From Himantopus leucocephalus (Eukaryota; Chordata; Aves; Charadriiformes; Recurvirostridae): 64,000 bases of DNA. This document shows, piece by piece, positions 47,905 to 61,849 of this stretch. Below the pieces are notes generated by a model. The model had not been told where the DNA came from. It did not search any database and was given only the letters and a program-made list of their open reading frames with translations. The stretch lies in assembly GCA_003993805.1 (NCBI GenBank), contig RSEF01000031.1, positions 53,177,295 to 53,241,294 of the forward strand. The letters are read 5' to 3'. Position 1 is the first letter of the stretch. Each line of letters starts with the position of its first letter. The position numbers were made by a program, and so were the translations under genes.

Positions 47905-48508
47905 ATATGAGGTTCAACAAGGCCAAGTGCCGGGTCCTGCGCTTGGGTCACACCAACCCCATGCAGCGCTACAGACTTGGGGCAGAGTGGTTGGAAAGCT
48001 GCCCGGCAGAAAAGGACCTGGGTGTGTTGGTGGACAGCCGGCTGAATATGAGCTGGCAGTGTGCCCAGGTGGCCAAGAAGGCCAACGGCATCCTGGCCTG
48101 TATCGGGAATAGCGTGGCCAGGAGGACCAGAGAAGTAATTGTCCTGCTGTACTCAGCACTAGTGAGGCCACACCTTGAGCGCTGTGTTCAATTTTGGGCG
48201 CCACAGTATAAGGACATTGAGGTACTGGAGAGGGTCCAGAGAAGGGCAACGAAGCTGGTGAAGGGTCTGGAGCACAAGTCTTATGAGGAGCGTCTGAGGG
48301 AACTGGGGTTGTCCAGCCTGGAGAAAAGAAGGCTGAGGGGAGACCTTATCGCTCTCTACAACTACCTGAAAGGAGGGTGTAGCGAGGTGGGCATTGGTCT
48401 CTTCTTACAAGTTACAAATGATAAGACAAGAGGAAATGGCGTCAAGTTGCACCAGGTTAGACATTAGGAAAAACTTCTACACTGAAAAGGTTATCAAAGA
48501 GGTTATCA
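47905..48508 (+). mobile_element. CR1 LINE fragment, sense, lacking 3' end
   Basis: Sense CR1 beginning abruptly at GGTTCAACAAGGCCAAGTGC and running through the C-terminal reverse-transcriptase region to the segment AGACATTAGGAAAAACTTCT (about 48461-48480). It then ends near 48508 after a small local duplication of GGTTATCAA. The expected last few hundred bases of CR1 (EHWNRLPREV-type segment, 3' untranslated region, octamers) are absent. It is the least decayed CR1 in the window. Confidence 0.95.
47907..48467 (+). pseudogene. CR1 ORF2 C-terminal fragment with open frame
   Basis: An uninterrupted 186-codon frame encodes the end of the CR1 endonuclease/reverse-transcriptase polyprotein. Readable landmarks are [12 protein letters not shown] (residues 3-14), [15 protein letters not shown] (35-49), [10 protein letters not shown] (57-66), [20 protein letters not shown] (81-100), [17 protein letters not shown] (107-123), [20 protein letters not shown] (126-145) and [10 protein letters not shown] (172-181). 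The N-terminal endonuclease, the polymerase palm with its catalytic aspartates, and the true C-terminus are all missing. The first ATG is merely a methionine inside the fragment. The frame closes at 48467, and the CR1 text then continues in another frame, so a frameshift lies near 48450. It is most likely a dead fragment that has not yet collected stop codons. Confidence 0.9.
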
Positions 48509-51500
48509 ACTTGCATTTCTGTTGTCATGTTATTTCCCCTTCCCCACACCACTTCTTTTCTTTTTTTGCTTTGTAATTAAAATCTGCTTAAGCTGTTCTT
48601 CTGCAACACTTACAGTGATCCTGAAACTTAAAAAGTAGCTAGAAGTCTGGAAATGGTCCAAATGTGCCATATCTCTTGAACACATAATAAAACCCATATA
48701 CTTCTTTTGTCTTTCTAAAGGAACATGGTTGGAAACAAAAATCAACATGTAAAACCAAAGCTCTATCTTCTGGTTTTGTAGTTCTTTTCATTTTTATATA
48801 CATGTCATATATTTTTCACAGGGAAATAGTCAGAGATCAATAGAAGTATGAGCAACCCCAGCCCTTCTCAACTACTTTTTACTCATTAAGGAAAGCTATT
48901 CCCATCTCTTAATGTCATCCAACAGACTGTCAAATGGGAGCTTTCTCCTCAAAAAGAAACCACTGCAAAAAAATAACAACAAAAAATCCTGTGGTTAGAA
49001 AAGAAAGGTGATAAAGAAAGGTGGTAAAGCCTTTTATCTTTAAATATTTTATTAATGCTTTACATTTTCAATGACTGAAATTATTTTTATGTACCTTTAA
49101 TAAAGCTTCTAAACCACGTTTGTCTTAAGACTTTATCAGCCAAGCTGCACGTATTCAAAATCTTTAACTACGCTTACTACGTCATGATGACAAGATTTGT
49201 GACTTTGAGGGCCACTTATTCACAATGAAATAATACCACATAACTTTTCTAGCTTTTTCCAGTAGCACTTCCCTCCCATTCCCATAACCTGTGAATACTC
49301 GTTTTTCTTTTCCTTTCAAAACTTTTCCTTTTTCTTTTCAAAACTAACAAACTTTCTTCCTAGTGCTTTCAGACTCTACTTAGTCCTCACCTCATCACTA
49401 CTACATCTTCTCCCCTTGTCCTGGAGACCTGAAGCCCTGAAGCTATTTCTGGGTGCACAGAAATAGAGAAGCAGAAAGCAAAGTAGAAACAAAATGTAAT
49501 TGTCAAAGAAAGCAATTTTTTAACAATTCAATCTGATTTACATTGCTTGTATTTTAGTGGATACCTGTGGCAGAGCTGAAAACCCACTTGGGTCCTGTAA
49601 GGAAAAGCAAGTGTTTTGGTCAAAAGCAGCCAGTTATAAACTTGGTTTGATGAAAATTCAGGAAGGATTCCAGCCAGCAGTGGTCAGCGTTAATATTCTT
49701 GAAAAGATCTCACATTGCAGCGTTTCACCAGTCTGGGTTCAACCAGTGGGTGTTCAACACTCTATACAGCCAGAGTCTGAATGTGTTTGCTTTGCTCACA
49801 TTCATCCACCAATTTTTGAAGACTAAGATTCCAGTGATAACATTTTATTGGAATTTAGCAAAAAAGGATTTGAGATAAGACCAATAAAGGGGCAAAACCT
49901 AAAGGGAAATTTTGACGCAGTTACATATTAAGTGTAAAGAGAAGTTTATGCTGGAAGCTGAGTAACAGCTTTAAATATAGACCTAATTATTGCCAATGTG
50001 ATAATCAAAACTGAAAAGTCTGGTTTTAATATGTCCTTCAGAAACTTCACTGCCACATCCACTGGGGAAAAGATTAGGCCTGCAGAAACTTCGTTACTGA
50101 TGTTGACTTGAGTCAAGGGCAAAAGGACAGGAAAGGACCTGAGGAGCTTCAACCACAGGATCCACCACAAGCTCTCTCTCTACCTCTCTGAAGAACACGC
50201 AAACCATTCAGTTCCCAGATAAGCACATTTTATGAGGAAGACATTGGTGTTATGGAGTTGCAGGTGTTTTAACAGCCATTTTACAGACTGCAGAATGTTC
50301 TTTCCAGGCTTGGAGTTTTAGCTGATATTATTCTATGAAACAATTGGAAAAGAGAAACAAAGAAGAAAGAAAAGTCCACAACAAAACATCGGAATCTTAT
50401 CTTATTTCTCCTCTCTGCTGTGCCTCATGTTCAAAACAATGTAGCCAACTCAAAAATTCCAGTCCATTTCTCTTGAATCTGTCTGTATTCAAGCTTTCAA
50501 CTAGCTATCAGTCACAGGCTTTCAAAAGAAAAGAAAAATACCCAAACCCTTGCACTTAGAAATAGGAGTACAATAGGTACCATATACACAAGCAATATAT
50601 CACAGAGAAAGAAACAATATCAACAACATTCCTCAAGAAAACCCAAACAACCAGCATTAACAATAGCATTTCAGCTGCCAATTAAAGAAACACAGTAACT
50701 TCATATTAAGGCCAGAATCTTCACAAAAGCAACAAGCCCATTAAGAATATTTGCATAAGAAGTACATTCAATGAAAATATTCTGATGTTTCACTGCATTG
50801 AAATCACCTCTTTTCTGAAACTAGAGAAAAATTTGCAAATCATATTTCTTTCTGTATATAACCTGTTTGAAAAATATTTCCTTTTTTTTTTTTNCCAGGA
50901 AATTATCATCAGGGCCAAACTCTGTCTAATCTTATAAGTCCCTTTTTGTTTTGAACAACCATGTAATCTTCCTCAGGCTGTTTATTTTTGGGAGGAGAAA
51001 AGTGATTACAATGAGAAAACTTTCAAGTTTCCAGAAATACAAGAAGCGTCATGGAAGTGTATGATCTGTGAGACAAATTTAAGGGATGTGTTTCATGACT
51101 AGACAAGTTAACCAAGAAGTTAGAGTAAGTGCAAGAACTGTAGAGTTGAAAAAAATGATCACGGAACCATAAGAGACTCCTTATGCTCATTGACTGTCTA
51201 TGTGACCTTGGGAAAAAAGTTGAATAACTTCTCTGTAAGCTTTATTTAACTCTGCAAAACAAAAGCAATATAATTCTATAATACATAAAAAGAACATAAA
51301 CAACTTTGTGATTAATGAATGCCACTGCACAAAAGGAGAGAATAGTATTTTTTGTGTTTATAACTGAGACTCTTAAAAGTACTGACTGATCTGTTTCCTG
51401 TATATTTAGCATGAAACTGAAGGATGGCTTGTGAAAGCAAGCTGTATTTTTCCTTCTCTGTGATGATGGCCTCAATATGAAAATTTGGATTTTTTCCATA

Positions 51501-52045
51501 GTGATTGATATGCGTAAATACTAACATTTGAAGGGCTCTGCAGTTCCAGCTCAACCTGTCGAAAGTTTAAGGATACTTAATCATTAAATCTCTTCCAGCT
51601 ATTACTCTACACATTGAAACTAGCCGCTTGCTCAAATTCTGCTATTTGAATTAACTTAAACTTACTTATCATTTTAAGAGCCTCACTTATTGACCTACAC
51701 AAACAAAGTGGGGAGATAGAACTACAAATCTTTTTCTCATCTTCTTAATGCTCCCCTGAATCAGGTAGTCTTTTTGACAGCCCATTTTTATAAAGTGTAA
51801 GTGTTCTTTGCAACTTTGAGATTGGTGAGTTACAAACCAGCTAGTTCTTTCGGTTCAAGTGCGCATAAGATATCTTCTTTGACTCCTTTTTTCCTATCAA
51901 TTTAAGAGGTGGCATAACTAAGTAATGGTTGATATTGTTACATATTACACATATATTCTGCCTTGCAATGTGGAATAACTCCAGAAATTTCAGCAAAGCA
52001 AATTTACATCACTGTAAATATGATTAATATCAAGTTTTCAGTTTT
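48509..52045. other. unique AT-rich non-coding interval
   Basis: No gene recognised. A pyrimidine-rich imperfect duplication (TTTTCCTTTCAAAACTTTTC, then CTTTTCAAAACT) lies at 49300-49345. A T-run plus single N lies at 50881-50894. Open frames of 74-89 codons are unrecognised. Confidence 0.5.
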
Positions 52046-52138
52046 ACAGTTGGACTAGATGATCGTTGTAGGTCCCTTCCAACTGCGATAGTCTATCCTA
52101 CTCTAGTCTATCCTATTCTACCCTATTCTATTCTGCCT
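52046..52138 (+). mobile_element. CR1 LINE 3' end only, sense
   Basis: GTTGGACTAGATGATCGTTG, then TAGGTCCCTTCCAACTG, is the conserved terminal region of CR1, followed by a degenerate CTATCCTA/CTATTCTA pentamer-like tail to about 52138. It is severely 5'-truncated (about 90 bp). The tail unit differs from the ATTCTATG octamer of the copies at 8580 and 18738, so it is a different CR1 subfamily. Confidence 0.92.
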
Positions 52139-55092
52139 TCATCAAAATCTTGTGTACTATGTGACAATCTCACCTTCTGAAGTGAAGACTCTTGTGTCCT
52201 GGGGTTATTTAGTTCTGGATTCTGCCGTAATTGCAAATGGCGTAATAACAATCAATACAAAATTATGCTTTTCACTAGAATAAATTTGAAATTTCATAAT
52301 ACATTAAGTATTTCAGATATTGTATCTATAAACCCCAGTAACCTACAGTCAGATTCTTAATTTTAAATTTAAGCCCAGTATGGTTTTGGACACCTGAATA
52401 TTACCCTATTTTTGGTATATCAGAAGTTTTTATAATGGCAATAAGAAACAAGGGTATCAGAGATACATATTGGTGTATGAACACCTAAGTGTCATTTGCA
52501 GGTTTTGTCCTTTCACAGGCATGAAACTAATTTAATTTCAAGATCTGAAAGAGAATTCTTCAAAAAATCTCCTTCATGAGGAAATGATGGGGAAAGAATT
52601 TGAGGAAAAGAGGAATCATAGTGGTGATTTTTAAATTAACATTAGACTAGAGAAAGGGTTCAACTGAAAGGAGAAGGAAGAAGCATGCAGATGTGCCTCT
52701 ACATCTCTGAAAAATCTCCACCTTTTTAGTATAAAACCCCCCAGTATCTAGTCGTGCTAGACAATTATAAGTATGCCTTTTTCATTCCAGGAGGAAAAAA
52801 ATAGACTGAGAGTCAATACATTTTTTATTGTTTTATATACCTAAGTAGTTTTGACTTTGTGAATTAATAGATACAAATGAGTTCATCCAGGGATAATTAA
52901 ATGAAGTAAAATTAAGGAGTAATAAGGAATGTAAAAAACGAAAATGAAAAATTGCTCATTTTGACTTCACAAGCGATAGTTTAGATAAGTAACAAAACCA
53001 TGCTTTTCTCTGTTTGAAGGTCAAGTTGCCCTCATTAAGAAGTCAATTCCAATACGGTCCTAATATTTACCACTGTACCAAGTCGTAAATATTTCAGCTG
53101 AAATGACCAAACACAAAAACAGTTAAGAATGGTGACATTTGAACTAATACCAACTAAGCTTCAAAATTAGTGATTACTGAAATAAGCTGAGACAGTTTGC
53201 AGGCTCTCTAGTTTCATACTGTAACATAAAACTTCGTAAATTCGAGTGTTGATGGCAGCAAAAGCAAAAAGGCCTGGAAGTCAGCATAGGCAGGGGACTA
53301 GACTAGATAATTCATGAGGTGCTAGTCTGTATACCTACTTATTCAGCTTCTCAAAAACATTCTGAAGTCTACTCCAAGCTCCACATCTCTGTAACTACAC
53401 TGCTACCACTATCAATAGAGTATAGCTAAGGCAGATAAAAATACAGTCAATTCAGTGACTGGAGATAATGCAAAACAGACACCTCCTGCCTGTCTCCAGG
53501 CCAGAAGAAAAGCTACACTGGTAGCTTGCCTTGGTTCATTTTTTGAAAATTCCTTATTCAATATCTAAGCTTTTGTCATTAAAATAAAGAAAAAAAATAT
53601 TTTTCACTAAAGAATGGCACAATGGACAAGAGATCTTCAGGCAGGTTCCCTCATTAGAAAACAATGGGTTTCCAGTTATCCTGACAGTAACTTTCATAGA
53701 TAATTATCTGGAAAGGACAACTGGTGTTAGGAAAATTGAAATAAAAGAACCTAGGATTCAAGGGTACGGGGTCAGGTATGTGCTTGCTTGGATTAAATGG
53801 CTGTTCTAGAATGACTATAGTTTCCTGCATGAAAAAGTACGCTTTTGTTTGAAAGATGCCTGGTTATGTGCACACATAAAGCACTTATCTATACTCATGA
53901 ATATATACCTTGAAGTTGCCTTTAAGGTACAAAGAACCTTTCTTCTCACTGCCATTTTAGGATTTAATTGTACTTTGAACAAAGGAAATCCTGGATTTAC
54001 ACCTGAGTAAATGAACCCAGCAACTGGCTGATAACTTGCAAATAATTTTAATGAAAACTATTTTGGCCCTAAACAACATTTTATATTTTGGGCAATTCAT
54101 ATCTACACCTATTTTAATGTCATAAAACATTTACAGATATTGTATTTTTCACGTGTGGAACTTGACTCAATTTACTGAATGTTAAATTCCGCTCCTCATT
54201 GACCCTCATTTCTGTACGTGAAAATAATAGTGGACATTTCAAAAGAGCATCTAATTATCTGTGGGTAGACACTATTTCACAAATGCTGTCATCTACATAT
54301 CTAATAAGTAGGTATTTTATTAGAATATAGTACCACTCAGCAACCTTAAAATCAAAAATTCAGCTAGTTTTCCTGCTGTTACTGACTTACATTTTTTGCA
54401 GTTTTATGCACTCTGCCAGTTTTTATTCTATAGACAGCGAGAAAATGAGGACAAAGAATAGAAACCATATTATTGTTCATTGCTTTTTCTTGCTCACATA
54501 GCTCACATACCAAAGTTGATTCTATGAAATGGCAAAGCCACCTCATCTTGACCTCAGTTTATAGGCCAAAGCAATACTAACAAATCTGCTAAAATGTATG
54601 GGATAAGATAAGCCAACAAGAAAAAGTAAGTAAGCATCATGATAAAGAATATTTTCCCATCCATTTAATTTAATACGAAAACCCACAAATATTATTATAT
54701 GGATACTTAACACATTTTCTTTGTTGCAATATCTATAAGCTAATTTAAATCTCAACATACATAAATGGCTTTTGTAACAGTGGGATCTAAATTTCTGCCT
54801 TTTCCAGGAATATGTTTAACTGAAATTATCAAGAACCCTTACAATTAGAATTCATCTCCTTTACACTAGAAATCACCAAAATTAGGTATTAAATAATCAG
54901 CATTAGTTGATTTTTACAGACAGTAAGTGAACTGTAAGAATGGAATTTCAATAATAATATAAAAAGACAATGAGAGACAACAGATAATATTTACATAAAA
55001 TCTATTAATTATTTAACTTTTTGAATTACCATTATATATTTATAATCTTAATTATGCACACAAATGCCCTCAATATTAAATGGGGAAATTAT

Positions 55093-55118
55093 ATTATCAT
55101 TATTATTATTATTATTAA
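55093..55118 (+). repeat. (ATT)n microsatellite
   Basis: ATTATC followed by six or so ATT units. Confidence 0.85.
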
Positions 55119-58100
55119 ATATGGCACAACAAAAGCAATGTCGCACTGCCTATTTATAATGGATCACTAGTGCCCCCTTCTGATACGAAGTAAGAAAAAA
55201 TATCGAAGTTTTATACAGTATACTTCATGGTTTGTTCTAATATCTAGAGATTTCTTTCAGTTATGTGTTATTTTTAATGTAGGAAACCTGTTAAGAAGCT
55301 AGATATAAACTGACCAGCGTTGCATTCACAATCCTAAGCGCCTTCAGTTTAGTAAACCGTATTGTAAAAGGGAGACAAAAGATAAATGTGAAAATTTAAA
55401 GCATGTATTACTGAAAATACATGATTAACCTTTTATTTTTGAGTCTATCTTGCAGTATAACTTTTGGAAATAGTCTCAATTTATGTTGTTGTTTTTTTTT
55501 TTTAAATTAATAATAACTGTTTATGCCTGTACACGGGGAAAAAATAAACTGGAGCAACAACCCAGAATTAATCACGTTAAATGTCATATTGCCAGGTTTC
55601 CTACAGAACTGTTGCTGACGAGAATAAAGACATGCTCATTCATTATAGCCCCTTCCTTTTGACTTAATATAAAGGGCAAAAGGCAGCATGATAGATTTAA
55701 AAGATATTGTCTACAGCATTGATTGCTCTGTATCGATACTTTTTTGTTCCTGCATCTTGCTGCTGTTTTGTGTGCAAGCTGTATGCTCATTCCTTGCATT
55801 ATTTGATATAATCTTACTCCTTCATTTGGTTTGCAATTATTTTCTAGGAATTGCTAAACTAAGGATTTGGTTCACATATTGCGATAGTAAGGAAATTAAA
55901 TCCTGAAGAAGAAGAATAAAGTTTCTTCCTAATCTGAAAAAATATTTTCTTTTCTCATGAAGACATATGAAAAACTGATACATGGAAATCAAATTTAGGA
56001 GTGTTAAACTCATGTTATTCTTTTTAAATTTTCTGTATCTTGATCTGGTGTATTTTATTCTATTTTTTTTTTTCATATTCACTATATTAAAGTTCTGAAA
56101 GCTTCTGTAAAAATACCAGAAACAAATCAACAGCAGTTGAAGTTTAAGTGACACAAAAAGGATCCCAGTGGTTGTTTGGGGGCTGTTTGTGCAAAGCTAG
56201 TCTACAGTACTTGAGATCAACACCAGGAACAAATTACTGTTGTAATCAGAAGTGCCAGCTAAAAACAGGATGATTAGATGGATCTTAATAAGCTTGAAAT
56301 CTAGTATTTATTGAAGTTAAGCATATGTTTTGGCTGTGAAGTGGCCTCTCTCAAATATTTTCATAATAATTCTTTAGAGAAATAATGCTCTCATTTTAAT
56401 CTGATGTTTCCACTTTCTGCATCTGGGTAGTCTGAACATATTCCCTCTCACCATAATCACTTCACACACAAAAATCAAGAGATTCAGTTTTCTGACAGAG
56501 CACATTAGCTTCTGCTAACTATTGCACTAAATATATTTGGATCTGTGCTTCGTGTCACAAATCTTAAGAGGCTGATTTCATGAAATATGGCAAAAACAGA
56601 AGTTATAGACTTCATTGACAACTGCAGATAATAATCTTTTTTTTTGCCAGAAATCAGAAATGTGTTATATATTTAGCAAAATCTTGCCTTCTTCAAACAG
56701 AAATCTTAGCATCCCTATATTACAAACCAAGTAATTTCTCAGTCAAATTGCATTTTTTCAGGCAAATCAACAATAAGAAATACATATGTTACATATACGC
56801 TCCTGAAAATTCACCATCTTCATTTATTGGCTGCATCTCCTTACTTGTCATTACGTCACAACTTCAGAAAATGCAAAAAACAAAGAAAAGAAGGCACTTT
56901 AAATAACAAATTCCAGTTTGAAAATTTCTCTGCAAAAAACAATTGTGCTCAGAGACTGCCTTGGTGCAACATCTTCGTGAGCATTCCCACTTACATTTCT
57001 AAAACAAATCCAACTTTTTTAAGACTACATGACTGGCATACTTTGGAGCTTGGATGTTTTTGTACTTAGCTAAGTACAACACTTCCATTACTCCAGAAAA
57101 GAGGATGCTGGTGGGGAGATTCCATTTGAAGACACAAAATGTCATATTAACAAGCAACAGGTGACGAAGCTGTCTAAGCTTGTCACCTGAGCCTGACCTC
57201 TGAATTGCCATGAAGTATGAACACTAAAGGGAATAATATATATATATATATTTTTTTTACAGCCAAAAGAGGCAGAGGGAGAGATGCAGGGAGGACTCAA
57301 CCAACACATGGTGAGTTTTCTGTTCCAGTAGTATACTGTCCTTCACATCTGGCACAAGGCACAAGGCTGTAAATCAGTTATATTGCCTCTTATCTACCAG
57401 CCAAACTCTTGTACTGCTAAAAATTGTGTCAAAATATTAAAATAGGTATATTTTTTTAAAAGCAAACAGTTTAGGAAAGATTCAAGAAAACAGCTTAGAT
57501 GAAATTGTCCTGAAGATCTTCTTCAAAAGCAGGCTTTCAGTAGCCATATACGATTACAGAAAAATATTCCAGATGTTGCATATTTCTTAATTCTGGCATC
57601 TATTTTTAGAGTAATAAGAATGATACAAAACATTTCTTTATGTTCTCTCTCTTGGCTGAACTTCCCAGTCTGTAGCACTGCAATTTTTAAGGCTAATTTT
57701 AAAACCGACTGAAAAAAAATTGTAAAAATTTGCCAAGAGTAAGTGAAAATACAGTTGCAGTGGAGAAAAATCAGATGATAACACAATATTGCAAGGAAAA
57801 GCCATCAATATATACAATATGATAACTAATTGATGCATATATTCTTTTCAATACAACAGTAGCATGCCAAACTTACATAACCTAAGTTTCTGAACCTGAA
57901 TTCCAAGCACATTCCTCCCTTTCTGACAAACTGTAAATTATAATAACTTAGAAAATCTTTTAATTAAGATTTATTTTACATCTTTCAGAAACACTGCCTA
58001 TCACCTGATTTTTTAAAAATCATCCTTCTCAGCAACATCCTTTTTCTTGGCGACAACCATCATTTCAGTTTGTTTCCATTATCTGGCAAGAAAACAAAAA

Positions 58101-59241
58101 AGTCCAAGCAACAATACCTCTGTGCAATTAAAAAAAAATAAAAGGGCAAACAAAACAACCCAACAACAACAACAAAAAAAAAACGCAAATAAATTCAGAA
58201 ACAGCTCTTCACAAACTCCTCAAAAGGGTTTTGAGGTACAAGACAGCAGATGACTTCTTATGTAGGAATCAGACTGCGGTAGGAAAGGATAAAATAACAC
58301 GGAGCAGAGTGCCTTAACATATTGGCAGGTGGGTCACAGGCTGGGAGAGCACACCACCCACAAGACATATGATAGAGCTCTGCACTCGCACACAGAGTAA
58401 ATTTCAGCTTGGTAATGCACAGCTACTTGACTGGCGGAGAGCTTGGGCTCCGCGGGCAAGAGCAGTGTTTGGCACATGTAGGGCTCAGTTCTGGTTTCAC
58501 CTAGAGATGCCACCATCACTGCTTTGGCTTCCCAAAGTCCATGCTGCGAGGTGAGATTAGGATCAGCCTCACCACTTGCTTAAAATCTGAGTTGCAACTC
58601 ACATTCAGCCAGAACGTTTCCAGTGATTTCCCTAGGAAATGTAATTGTCATCTTGCCTGACCCATTTTCTATAGAAAATGCCTCAACGCAATGGAAGGTA
58701 TGTCAGTGAGCCACAAAGGCAGGACACGGGGACAAGGGGAAGAGTCAAATCTCTCATGGAGTGTCACAAAATCAACAAGCAGAGGAGCCTTCCATACCAT
58801 CTCATCCTGCTCCAGACCCTCCAATCCTACATCCTTATCTGCATAGATAGCGCCTGCAGCAGCCGCAGTTCACCTGGGGCAACAGAGCTTTTATCCACCA
58901 CTGTTTATCCAGCTGGAAGAAGTTGGGCCCACAATGAAGAGCAAAATCTAAGGCCAAAAATTCCCCAGAATTTGTAGGCACAGGAAGCTTATGCAAATAA
59001 ATCCCAGAGTTTCTATGATTCAGTCCTTGTTATGCTGTCCCCGGTAAGGCGCACACTGTGGCAATTAGTCCCTGTGCAATGCCTCCAGGTGGGGCTGCAG
59101 ATCTACTCCTGCTGACATCAGTTGAGCGTTCCCAGGAGTCAGAATTTGGCTGTTTCTGCCTATTAGCCAATGTCTGGCTCCGTGGCTCTATCCTCTCCCA
59201 CCATTTTTGTTCATTATTGAATCCTTTCTTTTTCACACCAC

Positions 59242-59291
59242 GACCTCAACTTTCTCATACTTTTCTGACCTCGACTTTCTCATACTTTTCC
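59242..59291 (+). repeat. 25-bp tandem duplication
   Basis: Two copies of GACCTCAACTTTCTCATACT plus TTTCT (59242-59266 and 59267-59291) differ at two positions (A/G at unit position 7 and the last base). Confidence 0.95.
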
Positions 59292-61849
59292 ATGCAAAGG
59301 GTCCTACAGTTGAAGAGAAACTGGGAAAGAATTAAAAGTTTGGCTTAGCTAGCTGGGAAATCAGTGACATAAGGAGAGAGAAGGAGAAACTAATTTGTTA
59401 GGGAAAAAAAAAAAAAAGCCCTTGCTTTGCCTTGGGCAAGATTCAAGCTCAAATTCTTCTCGCTCTCAACCACATATACTGGCTGCAGATATATCTCCTC
59501 CACAGAAGATCCCAGATGCTTGGGAGCAGCCAAATACACAACAGTGCTTTGAGACTTTTGTGAATTATAACAGCAATACTTCACATTAGAATGGCCTGGT
59601 TTGGGTAGCCGTAATCCAAGCTCTTCAGTTTGCATCACGCTCCCAAAGTCAGGGGTGATAAAGAGCAAGATTCTGCAGCTGGCTTTTGGCATTTTCAGGT
59701 GGAGTTCAGGGTTTTGTAGGGAAGTCTATGCCCCAGCTTCCTAGGTAACATTTAAAACATTCATTGTAGACAAACCAGAGTTTGTCTCCTTTCACACGGT
59801 CCTCCATCTTCCTCACCTTTACGGCAGACCATAAGGTTACAGCAGAATCAAAAGCTCAGTGGTAGCTGCGGTTAGCACGCTCTGCCTAGAAAATGGGGAA
59901 AATGAACATCACTCAAACTACTGCAGAGAAGATAATCACTCTTCGCTATTCCCAACAAACATTTTCGAAAGCACTTTAGCAACCCTGTTCTTAAAACAAA
60001 GGAGAGGACTGCCTGAAAAGACATCGGGAACTTAAAGTCTTTTACTTGAAGAGCCGTTGCAGGCTGCGTATTGTTTTGCAGTTGGAAGCGTGCAACTGAC
60101 TGTAGAAATGCGTATGCGCCTGTGTATGTCTGCTGTGTGTGAAGTCTAGAGGGATTATTCCATGTTAATGAGAGCCAAGGAATTCCTCTAGCAGCATCTT
60201 GCATAAGTGAGAATCACATAATTTAAAGCTGGCCAGGGGCAGCTTTAACTTACATGCCATTTTCAAAATTGCTTTTTTTTTTTTTCTTTTTGAGGAAAGA
60301 AAAGCTATAACTACACTCGTTTTTGCTAGCTGCCTTCCATTTTGCATGTCCACTAACCCTTCTACAGAATGGATTTGCACCCTTCTAAAAACCTGTAAGT
60401 GGAATACGTGTTATTTCCTTAATGGACGAATACTGATTTTGCAGAACGAAAGTGATAATACTACACAATGCTTCCCTCAAGTCCATTAAATGAAACTCCA
60501 GGCTATATGGTCTGTAAATCACAGCAGATTATGCTACCAGGGTCCATATTCTTCCTCTCCTCTGACTCCCTTCTTTTTTTCCTATAAAGCCGTGTAGAAG
60601 GGGATGCCTGTCTATAACAGAACAGTTGTTCTTTTCATTAATTTGTTTGTATTAGTGTCCCCAGCAATGGGAAAACATGATAACTCTCTCGGTTTATTTT
60701 CTAAAATCTATAAAAAAAGATACAGTAAGGTCTTTCTATCTGCAGCAACTCAAACCTCTGATAATTTCTTTCTCTCACTGTGCAGTAAATGAAAGCCTAT
60801 AGTTCATAATACTTTATAATAATCCAGTATAAAATTTCTCCCATTTAACAAAGCAATAGCTTAACAGAAACTCATCGTTTCTCCAAAACTGAGGCACGTA
60901 GCTGTACAAGAGGTAGCTTTGATTTGCTGCAGAGCTCTGGACAAAGCTCTTGTTTTAAGTGAATTTTATCAGCTTTAGCATTGCTTTAGAAATCTCCACC
61001 CAGGCTAGACACAGATATAATACAAGGTTACAATCTTCACGCAGTCAAATGTGTCACTACCAACACCTGCATAAGATAACACAAGTTAAAGACAAAAATC
61101 AAGATCTCTTTTACTACATTTTTAATTGGATTTAAAATATTTTTCATGACACTGGTACAAGTGAATCCAGCCCGTAGTTTTGTTGTTGGGAGGGGAAATG
61201 TGATATTAATAATACCCATTGAATAGTCATGACCTTTCCGTCCCCCTCCCTCTTTCCATCCCAAGATAGCCAAGGCAAACCAGCTGAAGAGAGAAGGTAT
61301 GGAAAAATGCCTGATTTTTTGTCGCTGGTAGGTAATTAACAGGGATCTGAAGCCGCCACACAATTACAGCACAGCAACCAAATAAAAAATACAATATTAT
61401 GCATCTAGAGGGACTTCTTTCTTACAATTGACCCTTGCTGAACACAAGTACTAATTCCATAACTTTTTTGACTTCCTAAAGAACAGAGAAAAGGCAAACC
61501 ATATTTCCTGCAAAGATTATTAGTGAGTGTGAGGCAAGATTCGTTTTAAAATAGTACCATTAAAGGCTGGATGGAACTTACAGTAGCAGAGACCAAAAAA
61601 AAACCCATCCAAGACAGTATTTTGTTTAAAATTACAAAATCTCTATAGAATGATTCAGAAATAGTGGGGGTTTTTAACTCCTGTACATTAAATTAAATAC
61701 GAAGCAACACCTCTACTTTTCATGCTAACTACCATTTCTTTTATTCTCGAAGTAATCTTGGTAGGTGGAGGGAGGGAGAGGCAAACCTTTTAAACATTTC
61801 TAGCCTCATGTGGGGGTGGAAAAAGAAGCTTGTAGGCTCCGGTAGCGAC

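Larger units (their letters stand above)
52139..61849. other. unique AT-rich non-coding interval
   Basis: No gene, RNA or mobile element recognised over about 9.7 kb. Small items only: (ATT)n at 55093-55118, T-runs at 55493-55503 and 60273-60285, TA-run at 57237-57252, CAA-rich sequence at 58160-58183, a poly-A run at about 59404-59416 and a 25-bp tandem duplication at 59242-59291. Open frames of 100-110 codons (55837-56154, 59390-59692, 59872-60204, 61037-61363, all - strand) have no recognisable domains. Confidence 0.5.
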
